The notes under the pieces: model-generated | Databases searched by the model: none | Seen by the model: the letters and a program-made list of their open reading frames with translations, nothing else | What the model was told of the DNA's origin: nothing | In this document: in pieces, positions 17,555 through 26,290 of the stretch | How positions within the stretch are numbered: the first letter of the stretch is position 1 | Layout: every line of letters begins with the position of its first letter | Assembly (NCBI RefSeq): GCF_003751945.1 | Contig: NZ_RJKL01000001.1 | Span: 3,844,001 to 3,908,000, forward strand | Direction: 5' to 3' | DNA from: Couchioplanes caeruleus | Lineage (GTDB): Bacteria; Actinomycetota; Actinomycetes; Mycobacteriales; Micromonosporaceae | DNA length: 64,000 bases | Translations under genes and position numbers: made by a program

Positions 17555-17962
17555 TCAGACCTCGAGCTCGCGCGCCACCGCGTGCACGAGCTGGGCGACC
17601 TTCTGCGCCGTCCGCTTGTCCGGATAGCGGCCGCGCCGCAGGTCCGGCTGGACCTTCGCCTCCAGCACCTTGATCATGTCTTCCACCAGGCCGTGCAGCT
17701 CGTCGGCCGGCCGGCGCCGCAGCTCGGCCACCGACGGCGGGGCGTCCAAGACCTTCACGCCTAGAGCCTGGGCTCCCTTACGGCTGTCCACCACCCCGAA
17801 CTCGACGCGCTGACCTGCCCGCAGGTCGGCGACCCCGGACGGCAGTGCGCCTTTGGGCAGGAACACGTCCCCGCCCTCGTCGCTGGTGACGAACCCGAAC
17901 CCCTTCGCCGCGTCGTACCACTTCACTCGACCCGTGGGCACGCTGACCTCAACCTCACTCAA
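17555..17962 (-). CDS. Cold-shock domain protein with C-terminal extension
   Basis: 135 residues. The N-terminal cold-shock domain (about 8-72) has GRVKWYDAAKGFGFVTSDEGGDVF with the RNP1 (KGFGFV) motif and a degenerate RNP2. A helical extension of about 60 residues (ELHGLVEDMIKVLEAKVQPDLRRGRYPDKRTAQKV) follows, a form common in actinobacteria. Probably a single-stranded nucleic-acid-binding protein. It is convergent with mqnD across a shared terminator. Confidence 0.9.
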   Translation of the reverse strand: MSEVEVSVPTGRVKWYDAAKGFGFVTSDEGGDVFLPKGALPSGVADLRAGQRVEFGVVDSRKGAQALGVKVLDAPPSVAELRRRPADELHGLVEDMIKVLEAKVQPDLRRGRYPDKRTAQKVAQLVHAVARELEV

Positions 17963-18002
17963 TGGACTCGATTGCTCACGGCTAGGTTATCGAGCGGCCG
18001 GG

Positions 18003-18614
18003 TCAGGACCCAACCGTAATCTCGTCGAGCAGAACGGACAGCCCGGTCAGGTCGGGGAGCACGTACGCCGCTCCCGCCCCGGCCAGGTCCTCCGGCGTAC
18101 AGGGACCGGTCGCCACGCCGATGCCCGGGACCCCGGCCGTGTTCGCCGCGACCATGTCGGCCACATGGTCGCCCACGTACCAGCGCACGCCGTGTTCGGT
18201 GAGCGCCGCCGCCTTGCCCTCGGCGAACAGGTCACCCGCCAGCTCGTCATATTTCATGCCGAGGTGGGCGAGGTGCAGCGCCGCGAGGCGGCCCAGCTTG
18301 GAGGTGACCACCACGACCCGAAAACCCCGTTCCCGTACGGCAGCCAGCGCAGCGATCGCCCCCGGCATGGGCACGGTCGGCGCGATGGCGTGGTCCGGGT
18401 ACAGAGCCCGGTAGGTGGTCACTGCCTCTTCCACGTCCGTCTCGGGAAACCACTCCCGCAACTCCGTCCGCAACGGCGGCCCGAGCCGGGTGACCGCGAG
18501 ATCGGCGTCGACGTGCACGCCGGTCCTCGCGGTCAGCGCCCGGTAGGCCGCGCGGATCCCGGGTCGGGAGTCGATCAAGGTCATGTCCAGATCGAACCCG
18601 ACCGCGGGACTCAC
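18003..18614 (-). CDS. HAD-family hydrolase, phosphoglycolate-phosphatase-like
   Basis: 203 residues. HAD motif I is FDLDMTLIDSR (about 7-17), motif II is VVVTSK, and the later lysine and WYVGDHVADMVAANTAG supply motifs III/IV. A helical cap lies between motifs I and II. The substrate is a phosphorylated small molecule but cannot be named. The start overlaps the stop of the upstream 69-residue gene by four bases, indicating coupling. Confidence 0.88.
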   Translation of the reverse strand: MSPAVGFDLDMTLIDSRPGIRAAYRALTARTGVHVDADLAVTRLGPPLRTELREWFPETDVEEAVTTYRALYPDHAIAPTVPMPGAIAALAAVRERGFRVVVVTSKLGRLAALHLAHLGMKYDELAGDLFAEGKAAALTEHGVRWYVGDHVADMVAANTAGVPGIGVATGPCTPEDLAGAGAAYVLPDLTGLSVLLDEITVGS

Positions 18615-18820
18615 GGGGTGGTGGTCGGCGTGTAGGTCAGGCGCTCCACCGGCAGCGGGAAGGTCTGGTCGTCACCGAACGGCGAGGGGCCGCCGGCCCG
18701 GTCGCTCACCAGCTCGGACACGGCGAGGTGCCCCTCCTTGACCGAGGACTCCCGGCCCGGCTTCTGGGTGGCCCGGCCGGCCGGAACCGCCGTACCCGGC
18801 ATCTTGTTGCTTGCCCCCAC
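18611..18820 (-). CDS. Small protein of unknown function
   Basis: 69 residues from GTG 18820 with GGAG six bases before it. The sequence is polar and basic at the N-terminus (MGASNKMPGTAVPAGRATQK), with no membrane segment or recognised domain. It is accepted because of its good ribosome binding site and the four-base overlap with the HAD gene. It is divergent from the Helicase_C_3 gene by 84 bases. Confidence 0.6.
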   Translation of the reverse strand: MGASNKMPGTAVPAGRATQKPGRESSVKEGHLAVSELVSDRAGGPSPFGDDQTFPLPVERLTYTPTTTP

Positions 18821-18904
18821 AGGTCACTCCCCTTGGTCTCTCCGTCGGCCCGGCCACGCCCCGGACCCCCGCCAATCGTCCCATGGCGGCTAGCGTTGAC
18901 TGCG

Positions 18905-21337
18905 ATGGCCACCGCATTCGCCGACCAGCTCCGGTCGCTTTCCGACGACGCCCTGGGCGCGCTCATCCAGTTGCGTCCCGATCTCGTCGTACCCGTGCCG
19001 TCCGACGTCTCCGCGCTCGCCGTCCGCGCCCAGTCCCGGGGTTCGGTGGCTCGCTGCCTGGACGGCCTGGACGAGTTCACCCTCGCGGTCCTCGACGCGG
19101 CGCGGCTCAGCCGCGCCGAGGACACGGCGCTGACCTCGGTCTCCGCCATCCTGGCGCTGGCCTCCGCGGCGCCGGCCGACGACGTCCGGGTCGCCGTCGG
19201 CCGCCTGCGCAGCCGCTTCCTACTTCACGGTCCCGAGGAGGCCCTGCAGGTGGTCGGCGCGGTCGACGAGGTCACCTCGCCGTATCCGGCGGGCCTCGGC
19301 CGTCCGGCGGACTACCTGGACGCGCAGGCGGCGGCACTCTGCGCGGACAAGGCCAAACTCCGCCGTACGGTGCTGGCCGCGCCCCCGGGCGCCCGGGCCG
19401 TGCTGGACCGCCTCGCGGCCGGTCCCCCGGTCGGCGCGCTGGCGTCGGGCGGCAGCGTCGCCGAGCCGGTGCGGTGGCTGATCGACAACCACATCCTGGT
19501 GCCGGTCACCGAGGCCGGTCGTGCCCCCCGCCCCGACGGTGAACTCGTCGAGCTGCCCCGGGAGGTCGGGCAGTTGCTCCGCCGGGACTCGGGACCACTC
19601 GGCCCGCTGCGCCCGCTGCCGCCGGCACCGGACGGGTCGGCCCGCGACCCGAAGTCCGTCGACTCGGCGGGCGCCGGCCAGGCCATGGAGGCCGTACGCA
19701 CCACCGAGACGCTGCTGGAGGCCCTGTCGGTCGAGCCCGCCACGGTGCTCAAGACCGGCGGGCTGGGCGTACGTGATCTCAAGCGTCTCGCACGCACCGC
19801 CGGCCTCGACGAGCCCGCCACGGCTCTGCTGCTGGAGGTGGCGTTCGCCGCCGGCCTGCTCGGTGAGTCCGACGCGGCGGGTACCGGACGCGGCGTCACC
19901 ACCAGCCGCGCGACCGGCACGGTGGACGAGATTTTCCTCCCCACCGGCGCCTACGACCTGTGGCGGGCGCTCAGCATCGCGCAGCGCTGGGAGGCGCTGG
20001 CCCACGCCTGGCTGGCCATGACCCGGCAGCCCGGCCTGGTCGGGCAGCGCGACGACCGCGACCGCCCGATCAACGCGCTGGCGCCCGACGCCGAGCGGGC
20101 GGGCGCCCCGCAGGCACGCCGGGAGGTTCTGGCCGCGCTGGCGGAGCTGTCCCCTGGTTCCGCCCCGCGCTCCGAGGAGTTGCTCGGCCTGCTCGCGTGG
20201 CAGGCGCCGCGCCGGGCCCGCGGGCGGGAGCAGGCGCACCGCGACGTTCTGGCCGGCGCGGCGACGCTGGGCGTGACCGGGCTCGGCGCGCTCACTTCGT
20301 ACGGGCGGCTGCTGCAGGCCGGCGACGACCCGGACGAGCACGACCCGCTCGGCGCCGGACCCGGCGGCGACCTCATGCCGGGCGCGTCCGTTGCCGTCCG
20401 CGCCCTCGACGCGCTGCTGCCGGCCCCCGTGGACCACGTCCTCGTGCAGGCCGATCTGTCCGTCGTCGTGCCGGGGCCGCCGGAGCCGGAGCTGGCCGCG
20501 GAACTGGACGTCATCGCCGAACTGGAGTCGGCGGGCGGGGCGAGCGTGCACCGGGTCACCGCCGCCAGCGTCCGGCAGGCGCTCGACGTCGGCTACGCGG
20601 CCACCGACCTGCACGCGCTCTTCCGCCGCCGGTCCCGGACGCCGGTGCCGCAGGCGCTCACCTACCTGATCGACGATGCCGCTCGCAAGCACGGCGGCCT
20701 GCGTGCCGGTTCCGCCGGCTCCTACCTGCGCAGCGACGACGAGGCGCTGGTCGCGGAGGTGCTGGCGGACAAGCGCCTGGCCACGGCGTCCCTGCGCCGG
20801 CTCGCGCCGACGGTGCTGGTCAGCCCCCTGCAACTGGCCCGGCTGCTGGGCGCTCTGCGGGAGGCCGGCTTCGCCCCGGTCGCCGAGGACGCTGCGGGGG
20901 CGGCCGTACTGTCGCGGCCCAAGGTACGGCGGGCTCCCACCCGTACCCCGGTCTCTTTCCGGCTCGGCGATCAGGCCGGGCCCCCGACGCTGACCGGCCC
21001 CCTCCTGGCCGGGGTGGTCGAGCAGATCCGCCGCGGTGACGTCGCCACCCGCGCGGCCCGCCGCGCGCCGGTCACCGTCCGGGCCGCGACCGGGCAGAGC
21101 GTGCCGGGCCTCACCTCCGTGCAGGCACACACCCAGGCGATGGCGGTGCTGCAACAGGCCGTCCGGGACAAGGCCCGGGTCTGGGTCGGGTACGTCGATT
21201 CGCACGGCGCAACGCTGTCGAGGCTGGTACGCCCGGTGTCGCTGAGCGCCGGCTACCTGCGCGCGGAGGACGAGCGGACCGAGACGCTGCACACCTTCGC
21301 CCTGCACCGGGTGACGGCAGCGGTCCTGGAGGAGTGA
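18905..21337 (+). CDS. Helicase-associated protein (Helicase_C_3)
   Basis: 810 residues with no Walker motifs. It has the actinobacterial architecture in which a Helicase_C_3/XPB-associated domain sits in a large scaffold. The N-terminus is FADQLRSLSDDALGALIQLRPDLVVPVP, and the C-terminal half holds VDHVLVQADLSVVVPGPPEPELAAELD and a WYL-like end (KARVWVGYVDSHGATLSRLVRPVSL). It runs directly into the XPB gene with overlapping stop and potential start codons, so the two products probably act together on DNA. ATG 18905 fits the family N-terminus. Confidence 0.85.
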   Translation: MATAFADQLRSLSDDALGALIQLRPDLVVPVPSDVSALAVRAQSRGSVARCLDGLDEFTLAVLDAARLSRAEDTALTSVSAILALASAAPADDVRVAVGRLRSRFLLHGPEEALQVVGAVDEVTSPYPAGLGRPADYLDAQAAALCADKAKLRRTVLAAPPGARAVLDRLAAGPPVGALASGGSVAEPVRWLIDNHILVPVTEAGRAPRPDGELVELPREVGQLLRRDSGPLGPLRPLPPAPDGSARDPKSVDSAGAGQAMEAVRTTETLLEALSVEPATVLKTGGLGVRDLKRLARTAGLDEPATALLLEVAFAAGLLGESDAAGTGRGVTTSRATGTVDEIFLPTGAYDLWRALSIAQRWEALAHAWLAMTRQPGLVGQRDDRDRPINALAPDAERAGAPQARREVLAALAELSPGSAPRSEELLGLLAWQAPRRARGREQAHRDVLAGAATLGVTGLGALTSYGRLLQAGDDPDEHDPLGAGPGGDLMPGASVAVRALDALLPAPVDHVLVQADLSVVVPGPPEPELAAELDVIAELESAGGASVHRVTAASVRQALDVGYAATDLHALFRRRSRTPVPQALTYLIDDAARKHGGLRAGSAGSYLRSDDEALVAEVLADKRLATASLRRLAPTVLVSPLQLARLLGALREAGFAPVAEDAAGAAVLSRPKVRRAPTRTPVSFRLGDQAGPPTLTGPLLAGVVEQIRRGDVATRAARRAPVTVRAATGQSVPGLTSVQAHTQAMAVLQQAVRDKARVWVGYVDSHGATLSRLVRPVSLSAGYLRAEDERTETLHTFALHRVTAAVLEE

Positions 21338-21387
21338 CGGACCGTGTCAGACTGGAGGGTCTTCTCTCGTTCGTGGAAGGGCTTCTG

Positions 21388-23049
21388 GTGAGCGGCGGAC
21401 CCCTGATCGTGCAGTCCGACAAGACCCTGTTGCTGGAGGTCGACCACCCCGACGCCCAGGCCTGCCGGATGGCCATCGCGCCGTTCGCGGAGCTGGAGCG
21501 CTCGCCCGAGCACGTGCACACCTACCGGCTGACGCCGCTCGGGCTCTGGAACGCCCGGGCCGCCGGCCACGACGCCGAGGGTGTCGTGGACTCGCTGATC
21601 AAGTTCTCCCGCTATCCGGTGCCGCACGCCCTGCTGGTCGACGTCGCCGAGACCATGGACCGGTACGGCCGCCTCCAGCTCGTCAACGACCCCTCGCACG
21701 GCCTTGTCCTGCGCGGGCTGGACAAGATCGTCCTGATCGAGGTGGCGAAGAGCAAGAAGCTCGCCGGCATGCTGGGCGCCCGCATCGACGACGAAACCAT
21801 CGTGGTGCACGCCTCCGAGCGGGGACGGCTCAAGCAGGCCCTGCTCAAGCTGGGCTGGCCGGCCGAGGACCTCGCCGGGTACGTGGACGGCGAGGCGCAC
21901 CCGATCGAGCTCGCCGAGGACGGGTGGACGCTGCGGTCGTACCAGCAGGAGGCGGTCGAGGGCTTCTGGGCCGGCGGTTCCGGCGTCGTCGTGCTGCCCT
22001 GCGGCGCCGGCAAGACCCTGGTCGGCGCGGCCGCGATGGCCACCGCGAAGGCGACCACCCTGATCCTGGTGACCAACACCGTCGCGGGTCGCCAGTGGAA
22101 GCGGGAGCTGGTCGCCCGCACGTCGCTGACGGAGGAGGAGATCGGCGAGTACTCCGGCGAGCGCAAGGAGATCCGCCCGGTCACCATCGCGACGTACCAG
22201 GTCCTGACCGCCCGCCGCGGCGGCGCCTTCACCCACCTCGACCTGTTCGGCGCCCGCGACTGGGGACTGGTGATCTACGACGAGGTGCACCTGCTCCCGG
22301 CGCCGATCTTCCGCTTCACCGCCGACCTGCAGGCCCGTCGCCGCCTGGGCCTGACGGCGACCCTGGTCCGCGAGGACGGCCGCGAGGGCGACGTCTTCTC
22401 GCTCATCGGGCCCAAGCGCTACGACGCACCGTGGAAGGACATCGAGGCGCAGGGTTGGATCGCCCCGGCCGAGTGCACCGAGGTCCGGGTGACCCTGACG
22501 GACGCGGAACGCATGGCGTACGCGGTGACCGAGGCGGAGGAGCGCTACCGGGTCGCGGCCACCGCCCGCACGAAGCTGCCCGTGGTCCGCGCCCTGGTGG
22601 AGAAGCACGCGGGCGAGCAGACGCTGGTCATCGGCGGCTACATAGACCAGCTTCACGAGCTCGGCGAGTATCTCGACGCCCCGATTGTGCAGGGCTCCAC
22701 CACCAACAAGGAGCGCGAGCGGCTGTTCGACGAGTTCCGCGCGGGGACGCTGCGGACGTTGGTCATCTCGAAGGTGGGCAACTTCAGCATCGACCTGCCG
22801 GAGGCGGCGGTGGCGATCCAGGTGTCCGGCACCTTCGGCTCGCGCCAGGAGGAGGCGCAGCGCCTCGGGCGGGTACTGCGACCGAAGGCGGACGGGCGCC
22901 AGGCCCACTTCTACACGGTCGTCTCCCGGGACACGATCGACACGGAGTACGCCGCGCACCGCCAGCGGTTCCTCGCGGAGCAGGGGTACGCGTACACGAT
23001 CGTCGACGCGGACGACGTTCTCGGCCCACCCCTGCCCCGGATCGACTGA
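21388..23049 (+). CDS. DNA repair helicase XPB
   Basis: 553 residues. It has the N-terminal damage-recognition-like region (GGPLIVQSDKTLLLEVDHP), Walker A LPCGAGKTLVGAA (about 205), the DEVH box IYDEVHLLPAPIF, motif III LTATLVREDGREGD, a thumb region and C-terminal motif VI (QRLGRVLRPKADG). This is a 3'-5' SF2 helicase of the mycobacterial XPB type, acting in nucleotide excision repair or transcription-coupled processes. GTG 21388 has GGAAGG seven bases upstream; an earlier GTG at 21334 overlapping the preceding stop is the alternative. Confidence 0.93.
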   Translation: MSGGPLIVQSDKTLLLEVDHPDAQACRMAIAPFAELERSPEHVHTYRLTPLGLWNARAAGHDAEGVVDSLIKFSRYPVPHALLVDVAETMDRYGRLQLVNDPSHGLVLRGLDKIVLIEVAKSKKLAGMLGARIDDETIVVHASERGRLKQALLKLGWPAEDLAGYVDGEAHPIELAEDGWTLRSYQQEAVEGFWAGGSGVVVLPCGAGKTLVGAAAMATAKATTLILVTNTVAGRQWKRELVARTSLTEEEIGEYSGERKEIRPVTIATYQVLTARRGGAFTHLDLFGARDWGLVIYDEVHLLPAPIFRFTADLQARRRLGLTATLVREDGREGDVFSLIGPKRYDAPWKDIEAQGWIAPAECTEVRVTLTDAERMAYAVTEAEERYRVAATARTKLPVVRALVEKHAGEQTLVIGGYIDQLHELGEYLDAPIVQGSTTNKERERLFDEFRAGTLRTLVISKVGNFSIDLPEAAVAIQVSGTFGSRQEEAQRLGRVLRPKADGRQAHFYTVVSRDTIDTEYAAHRQRFLAEQGYAYTIVDADDVLGPPLPRID

Positions 23050-23056
23050 GGACCGC

Positions 23057-23902
23057 TTACTGCGTGGGTATCTCGATCGGGTCGGCCGGCCGCGGCGGCT
23101 CGGCCGGCACGACGGCGGGTCCGGGGTCCGTCTCACCGCTGGCGAGCAGGAAGCTACCGGCCAGGCAGCCGAGCACGAGGAACAGGACGAGCACGACGGC
23201 GCCGGCGATCGCCACGCGGATCCAGGCGCCGGAGTCCGGGCGATCGGCCGGAGCCGGAGGTGGTGGAGCAAGCGGCGGCCCGCCCACGAAGGGCGGTCCC
23301 GCGCCCGGTCGGCCGGGTCCACCCGGGCCGCGCAACGGACCGCCCGGCGGGAACGGGCCGGGCCGGGTCGGGCGCAGGTCTTTCGGCGGCGGCATGACCG
23401 AAGCGGACGCCGGCGGCACGACCGAGGCAGGCGCCCGCACGACCGAAGCGGACGCCGGCGGCACGACCGAGGCAGGCGCCCGCACGACCGAAGCGGGCGC
23501 CGGTGACGGCACGTCCGAGGCGGGCGCCGCCGCCCCGCCGATCGAGGCCGTCCGCTCGGCCCACCCGCTGAAGCGGGACGATGCCGCGAACGTCACCGTC
23601 CCGCCGGGCGCCACGGCCGCCGGGCCAGGCGCGGATCCCACCGCCGCCGCGGGGACCGCCGGCTGCGGCAGCCCGGCCTCCTCGTAAGCCGCCGCGGCCA
23701 CCACCGCCGGCGCGCCGAGCCGCTCCAGGACGTGCAGGAGGTCGGCCTCCGACGAGACGCCGCGCTCGGCCCGCTCGGTCGCGATGTGCGCTTCGAGGTC
23801 GCCGAGCAGCTCCCGGCGTTGCAGCACGGGCAGGCCGTGCAGCCGCTGCTCGATCTCTTGCAGGTACTCGGCGACGACGACGTCGTACTGGTCGCTGCTC
23901 AT
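23057..23902 (-). CDS. HAAS-domain membrane protein with Pro/Ala linker
   Basis: 281 residues. The N-terminal HAAS/DUF1700-like helical domain (about 1-75) has YLQEIEQRLHGLPVLQRRELLGDLEAHI. A disordered Ala/Pro/Val linker contains two identical 15-residue repeats, followed by a Pro/Gly stretch, one transmembrane helix (VAIAGAVVLVLFLVLGCLAGSFLLA, about 232-256) and a short extracellular tail. HAAS proteins are typically encoded with PadR regulators, as here with a four-base overlap. A membrane signalling role is expected from that pairing. Confidence 0.82.
   Translation of the reverse strand: MSSDQYDVVVAEYLQEIEQRLHGLPVLQRRELLGDLEAHIATERAERGVSSEADLLHVLERLGAPAVVAAAAYEEAGLPQPAVPAAAVGSAPGPAAVAPGGTVTFAASSRFSGWAERTASIGGAAAPASDVPSPAPASVVRAPASVVPPASASVVRAPASVVPPASASVMPPPKDLRPTRPGPFPPGGPLRGPGGPGRPGAGPPFVGGPPLAPPPPAPADRPDSGAWIRVAIAGAVVLVLFLVLGCLAGSFLLASGETDPGPAVVPAEPPRPADPIEIPTQ
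23403..23492 (-). repeat. 45-bp perfect tandem repeat, 2 copies
   Basis: Identical 45-base units at 23403-23447 and 23448-23492, encoding a 15-residue ASVV/RAP/PPAS-type repeat in the linker of the HAAS protein. Partial copies flank it. Confidence 0.93.
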
Positions 23903-24240
23903 TCCCCACCGGTCCCTACGAGACGGTCGACGGTTTGCCGAAAGGAAACCCATTCCGTGCGAAAGTGCGCCAGCGCCGACCGACCGCTGTCGGTGAGGGC
24001 GTAATAGCGCCGGGGCGGACCCGACGGCGACTCGCTCCATTTGCTGTCGAGCCAGCCGACGCGACGCAGCCGGGACAGCAGCGGATAGATGGTGCCCTCG
24101 GAGGCGGCGAGGTTCGTCTCGTCGCCGAAGCGGCGCACGATCTCCGTGCCGTACCGGTCCTCGTGCTCCACCATGGCGAGCACACAGAACTCCAGAGTTC
24201 CACGCCGCAGACCGGTCGAGAGCTGCGCGACGTCTGCCAT
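23899..24240 (-). CDS. PadR-family transcriptional regulator
   Basis: 113 residues from ATG 24240. The PadR winged helix has LRRGTLEFCVLAMVEHEDRYGTEIVRRF, ASEGTIYPLLSRLRRVGWLDSKW and PRRYYALTDSGRSALAHF. The first gene of a two-gene operon with the HAAS protein, it lies 10 bases downstream of a perfect palindrome, implying autoregulation and an almost leaderless mRNA. An in-frame start further upstream exists but would lie inside the palindrome. Confidence 0.92.
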   Translation of the reverse strand: MADVAQLSTGLRRGTLEFCVLAMVEHEDRYGTEIVRRFGDETNLAASEGTIYPLLSRLRRVGWLDSKWSESPSGPPRRYYALTDSGRSALAHFRTEWVSFRQTVDRLVGTGGE

Positions 24241-24249
24241 GCGGCACAC

Positions 24250-24272
24250 GGTACCTTGCGTCGCAAGGTACC
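24250..24272. promoter_or_regulatory. Palindromic PadR operator
   Basis: Perfect 23-base palindrome with arms GGTACCTTGCG / CGCAAGGTACC around one central base, immediately upstream of the PadR start and between it and the LigD-polymerase stop. Inferred to bind the PadR dimer. Confidence 0.7.
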
Positions 24273-24282
24273 TCAAGACGCC

Positions 24283-25254
24283 TTACGGCACCGGCGGCCC
24301 GGGCTCCATGAGATCCGCGAGCAGATCGCCGTACGCATCGACGCGCTCGAGCACCTCGCCCGCGCCGAACTGCCGGGCGGGCTCCTCGCCGAGCGCCATG
24401 GCCTCCACCTCTTCCCAGGTCAGCGGGGCGGAGGCGGTCGGCGATCCGAGGGCCCGCAGCGAGTACGGCGCCACCGTGGTCTTGGCCGCGGCGTTCTGGC
24501 TCCAGTCGATGAAGACCTTCCCGGGCCGGATGGCACGTGCCATCTTCGCCGTGATCGAGCCCGGCACCCGCGCCGACAGCTCCCCCGCCACCCGCTTGGC
24601 GTAGCCCGAGACGACCTCGGAGTCCTGAGTACCGGAGATGGGCACGCACAACTGCATGCCCTTCTTCCCGGAGGTCTTCGGGTACGCGCTCAGCCCGTCC
24701 TCGCCCAGCCGGTCGCGCATCAGCATGGCCACCGCGCAGCACTCCTGGAGCCCGGCCGGCGCGCCGGGGTCGAGGTCCACCACCATCAGGTCGGGATGCT
24801 CGCCGATCCGCCACTGTGGCGTGTGCAGCTCCAGGGACGCGAGGTTCGCCACCCAGACGAGGGTCGCCAGCTCGTCCACCACCACGAAGTCGATGGTCTC
24901 GCGGGACTTGGTCGAGCCGGGTACGGGCAGGGTCTCCAGCCGTACCCAGGAAGGGGTTCCTCCGGGGGCGTTCTTCTCGAAGAAGTGCGCGCCGTCGACG
25001 CCGTCGGGATACCGGATCCGGGTCAGCGCCCGGTCCCGCAGATGCGGCAGCAGCACCGGGGCAAGCCGTGTGTAGTAGTCGATGACCTCGCCCTTGGTGA
25101 ACCCCGCCTCCGGATACATGAGCTTGTCGAGGTTCGACAGTTCGAGGTCGCGCCCCTCGATCTGGACGGCGATCCGATTCCCCGGTTTTTCCCTCGGTTT
25201 TCCGCCGCTCCCCGGTTTTTCCCTCGGTTTTCCGCCGCGGGAAAGCTCAGCCAT
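24283..25254 (-). CDS. LigD-type DNA polymerase/primase domain protein
   Basis: 323 residues. This is the polymerase (primase-like) activity of bacterial NHEJ, which adds nucleotides at broken ends. It has the divalent-metal motif LMVVDLDPG (around 165), TSGKKGMQLCVPI (around 203) and IDWSQN (around 258), as in the LigD PolDom. The first 27 residues are low complexity, with a ten-residue GGKPREKPG(S/N) unit twice. It overlaps the end of the ligase gene by eight bases, so pol and lig are separate, coupled polypeptides rather than one fused LigD. Confidence 0.92.
   Translation of the reverse strand: MAELSRGGKPREKPGSGGKPREKPGNRIAVQIEGRDLELSNLDKLMYPEAGFTKGEVIDYYTRLAPVLLPHLRDRALTRIRYPDGVDGAHFFEKNAPGGTPSWVRLETLPVPGSTKSRETIDFVVVDELATLVWVANLASLELHTPQWRIGEHPDLMVVDLDPGAPAGLQECCAVAMLMRDRLGEDGLSAYPKTSGKKGMQLCVPISGTQDSEVVSGYAKRVAGELSARVPGSITAKMARAIRPGKVFIDWSQNAAAKTTVAPYSLRALGSPTASAPLTWEEVEAMALGEEPARQFGAGEVLERVDAYGDLLADLMEPGPPVP
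25180..25239 (-). repeat. 30-bp direct repeat, 2 copies, in LigD polymerase N-terminus
   Basis: Two copies with 30-base period, matching over about 29 bases, encode the GGKPREKPG units at the start of the polymerase protein. T-rich on the plus strand, in contrast to the surroundings. Confidence 0.85.
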
Positions 25255-26197
25255 CGTCGTCGTCCTCCACACATTCCGCGGGCGTCTTGTCCGGGCGTAG
25301 GCGCAGGAAGCGGGGGAACCGCAACCGCCCGTCGGGCGTACGGTTGCCGTAGCGCACCTCGACCACCAGCTCCGGGTTTACCCAGTGAGCGCCGCGCGCA
25401 TCCTCCCTGGGCACCGCCCCGGCCGCGAACGGTGACTTCGTGCTCGCGATCGGCGCCAGCACGGACAGCAGCTCCTGCTCCGCGGCGGCGCCGATCCCCC
25501 CGCCGACCCGGCCCCGGAAGCGCAGCCCCCCGTCCGGCCCCGGTATCCCCACCAGCAGCCCGCCGAGCCGGCGGGCACCGGGCCGCCACCCGCCGATGAC
25601 GTAGTCGCCGGTGCGGTCGAACTTGACCTTGACCCAGTCGCTCGACCGGGCGCCCGGCACGTACGGCGTGTCCAGCCCCTTGGCGACCACGCCTTCGAGG
25701 CTGTTCTCCCGCGCGGCCGCCGCGGTGGCGGGTCCGTCGGTGAAGACCGGCGGCACCATCCAGTGCCCCGAGCCGAGGTCGACCTCTTCGAGGCGAGCGC
25801 GCCGTTGCGAGTATGGGAGGTCGAGCAGCGACTCACCGGCGTATCGAAGAAGGTCGAAGACCATGTAGGTGACCGGTAGCGAGCCCGCCAGCCGGGCGGC
25901 CTTGCCCGCATCTCGGACGTGCATCCGCTCGGCCAGCGCGGTGAAGGACGGCCGCCCGGCCGCGTCGAGCACCACCATCTCCCCGTCGAGCAGCGAGTCC
26001 GGCGGCAGGGCCAGGGGTGCGATCTCCGGATAGGCGAGCGTCACCGACGTGCCCGAGCGCGCCCACAGCCGGGGTGCCCCACCCTCGAACGAGGCGAGGA
26101 CCCGGACGCCGTCCCACTTGAACTCGTAGCTCCATCCGGCGCCGACCGGAAGGGGGCCCGCCGTGGCGAGCATGGGGGACAGCGGCGCACCCGGCAC
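25247..26197 (-). CDS. ATP-dependent DNA ligase (LigD ligase domain)
   Basis: 316 residues. The adenylation lysine is in motif I, YEFKWDGVRVLA (about residues 24-35). Further nucleotidyltransferase motifs (LLDGEMVVLD, MVFDLL, EGVVAKG, WVKVKF) and an OB-fold end (GGLRFRGRVGGG...EVRYGN) follow. It seals breaks in the NHEJ pathway with Ku. It is divergent from ku across 93 bases, is the first gene of the lig-pol pair, and has no nuclease domain. Confidence 0.93.
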   Translation of the reverse strand: MPGAPLSPMLATAGPLPVGAGWSYEFKWDGVRVLASFEGGAPRLWARSGTSVTLAYPEIAPLALPPDSLLDGEMVVLDAAGRPSFTALAERMHVRDAGKAARLAGSLPVTYMVFDLLRYAGESLLDLPYSQRRARLEEVDLGSGHWMVPPVFTDGPATAAAARENSLEGVVAKGLDTPYVPGARSSDWVKVKFDRTGDYVIGGWRPGARRLGGLLVGIPGPDGGLRFRGRVGGGIGAAAEQELLSVLAPIASTKSPFAAGAVPREDARGAHWVNPELVVEVRYGNRTPDGRLRFPRFLRLRPDKTPAECVEDDDDG

Positions 26198-26290
26198 TCG
26201 ATCACCTTAGGCAGAGACGAACACCTTACGCAGGCGTCTCAGTAATGCAATCCTTGATCGAGCGGCTGCTCACGGGGGTAGGAGGCGACA

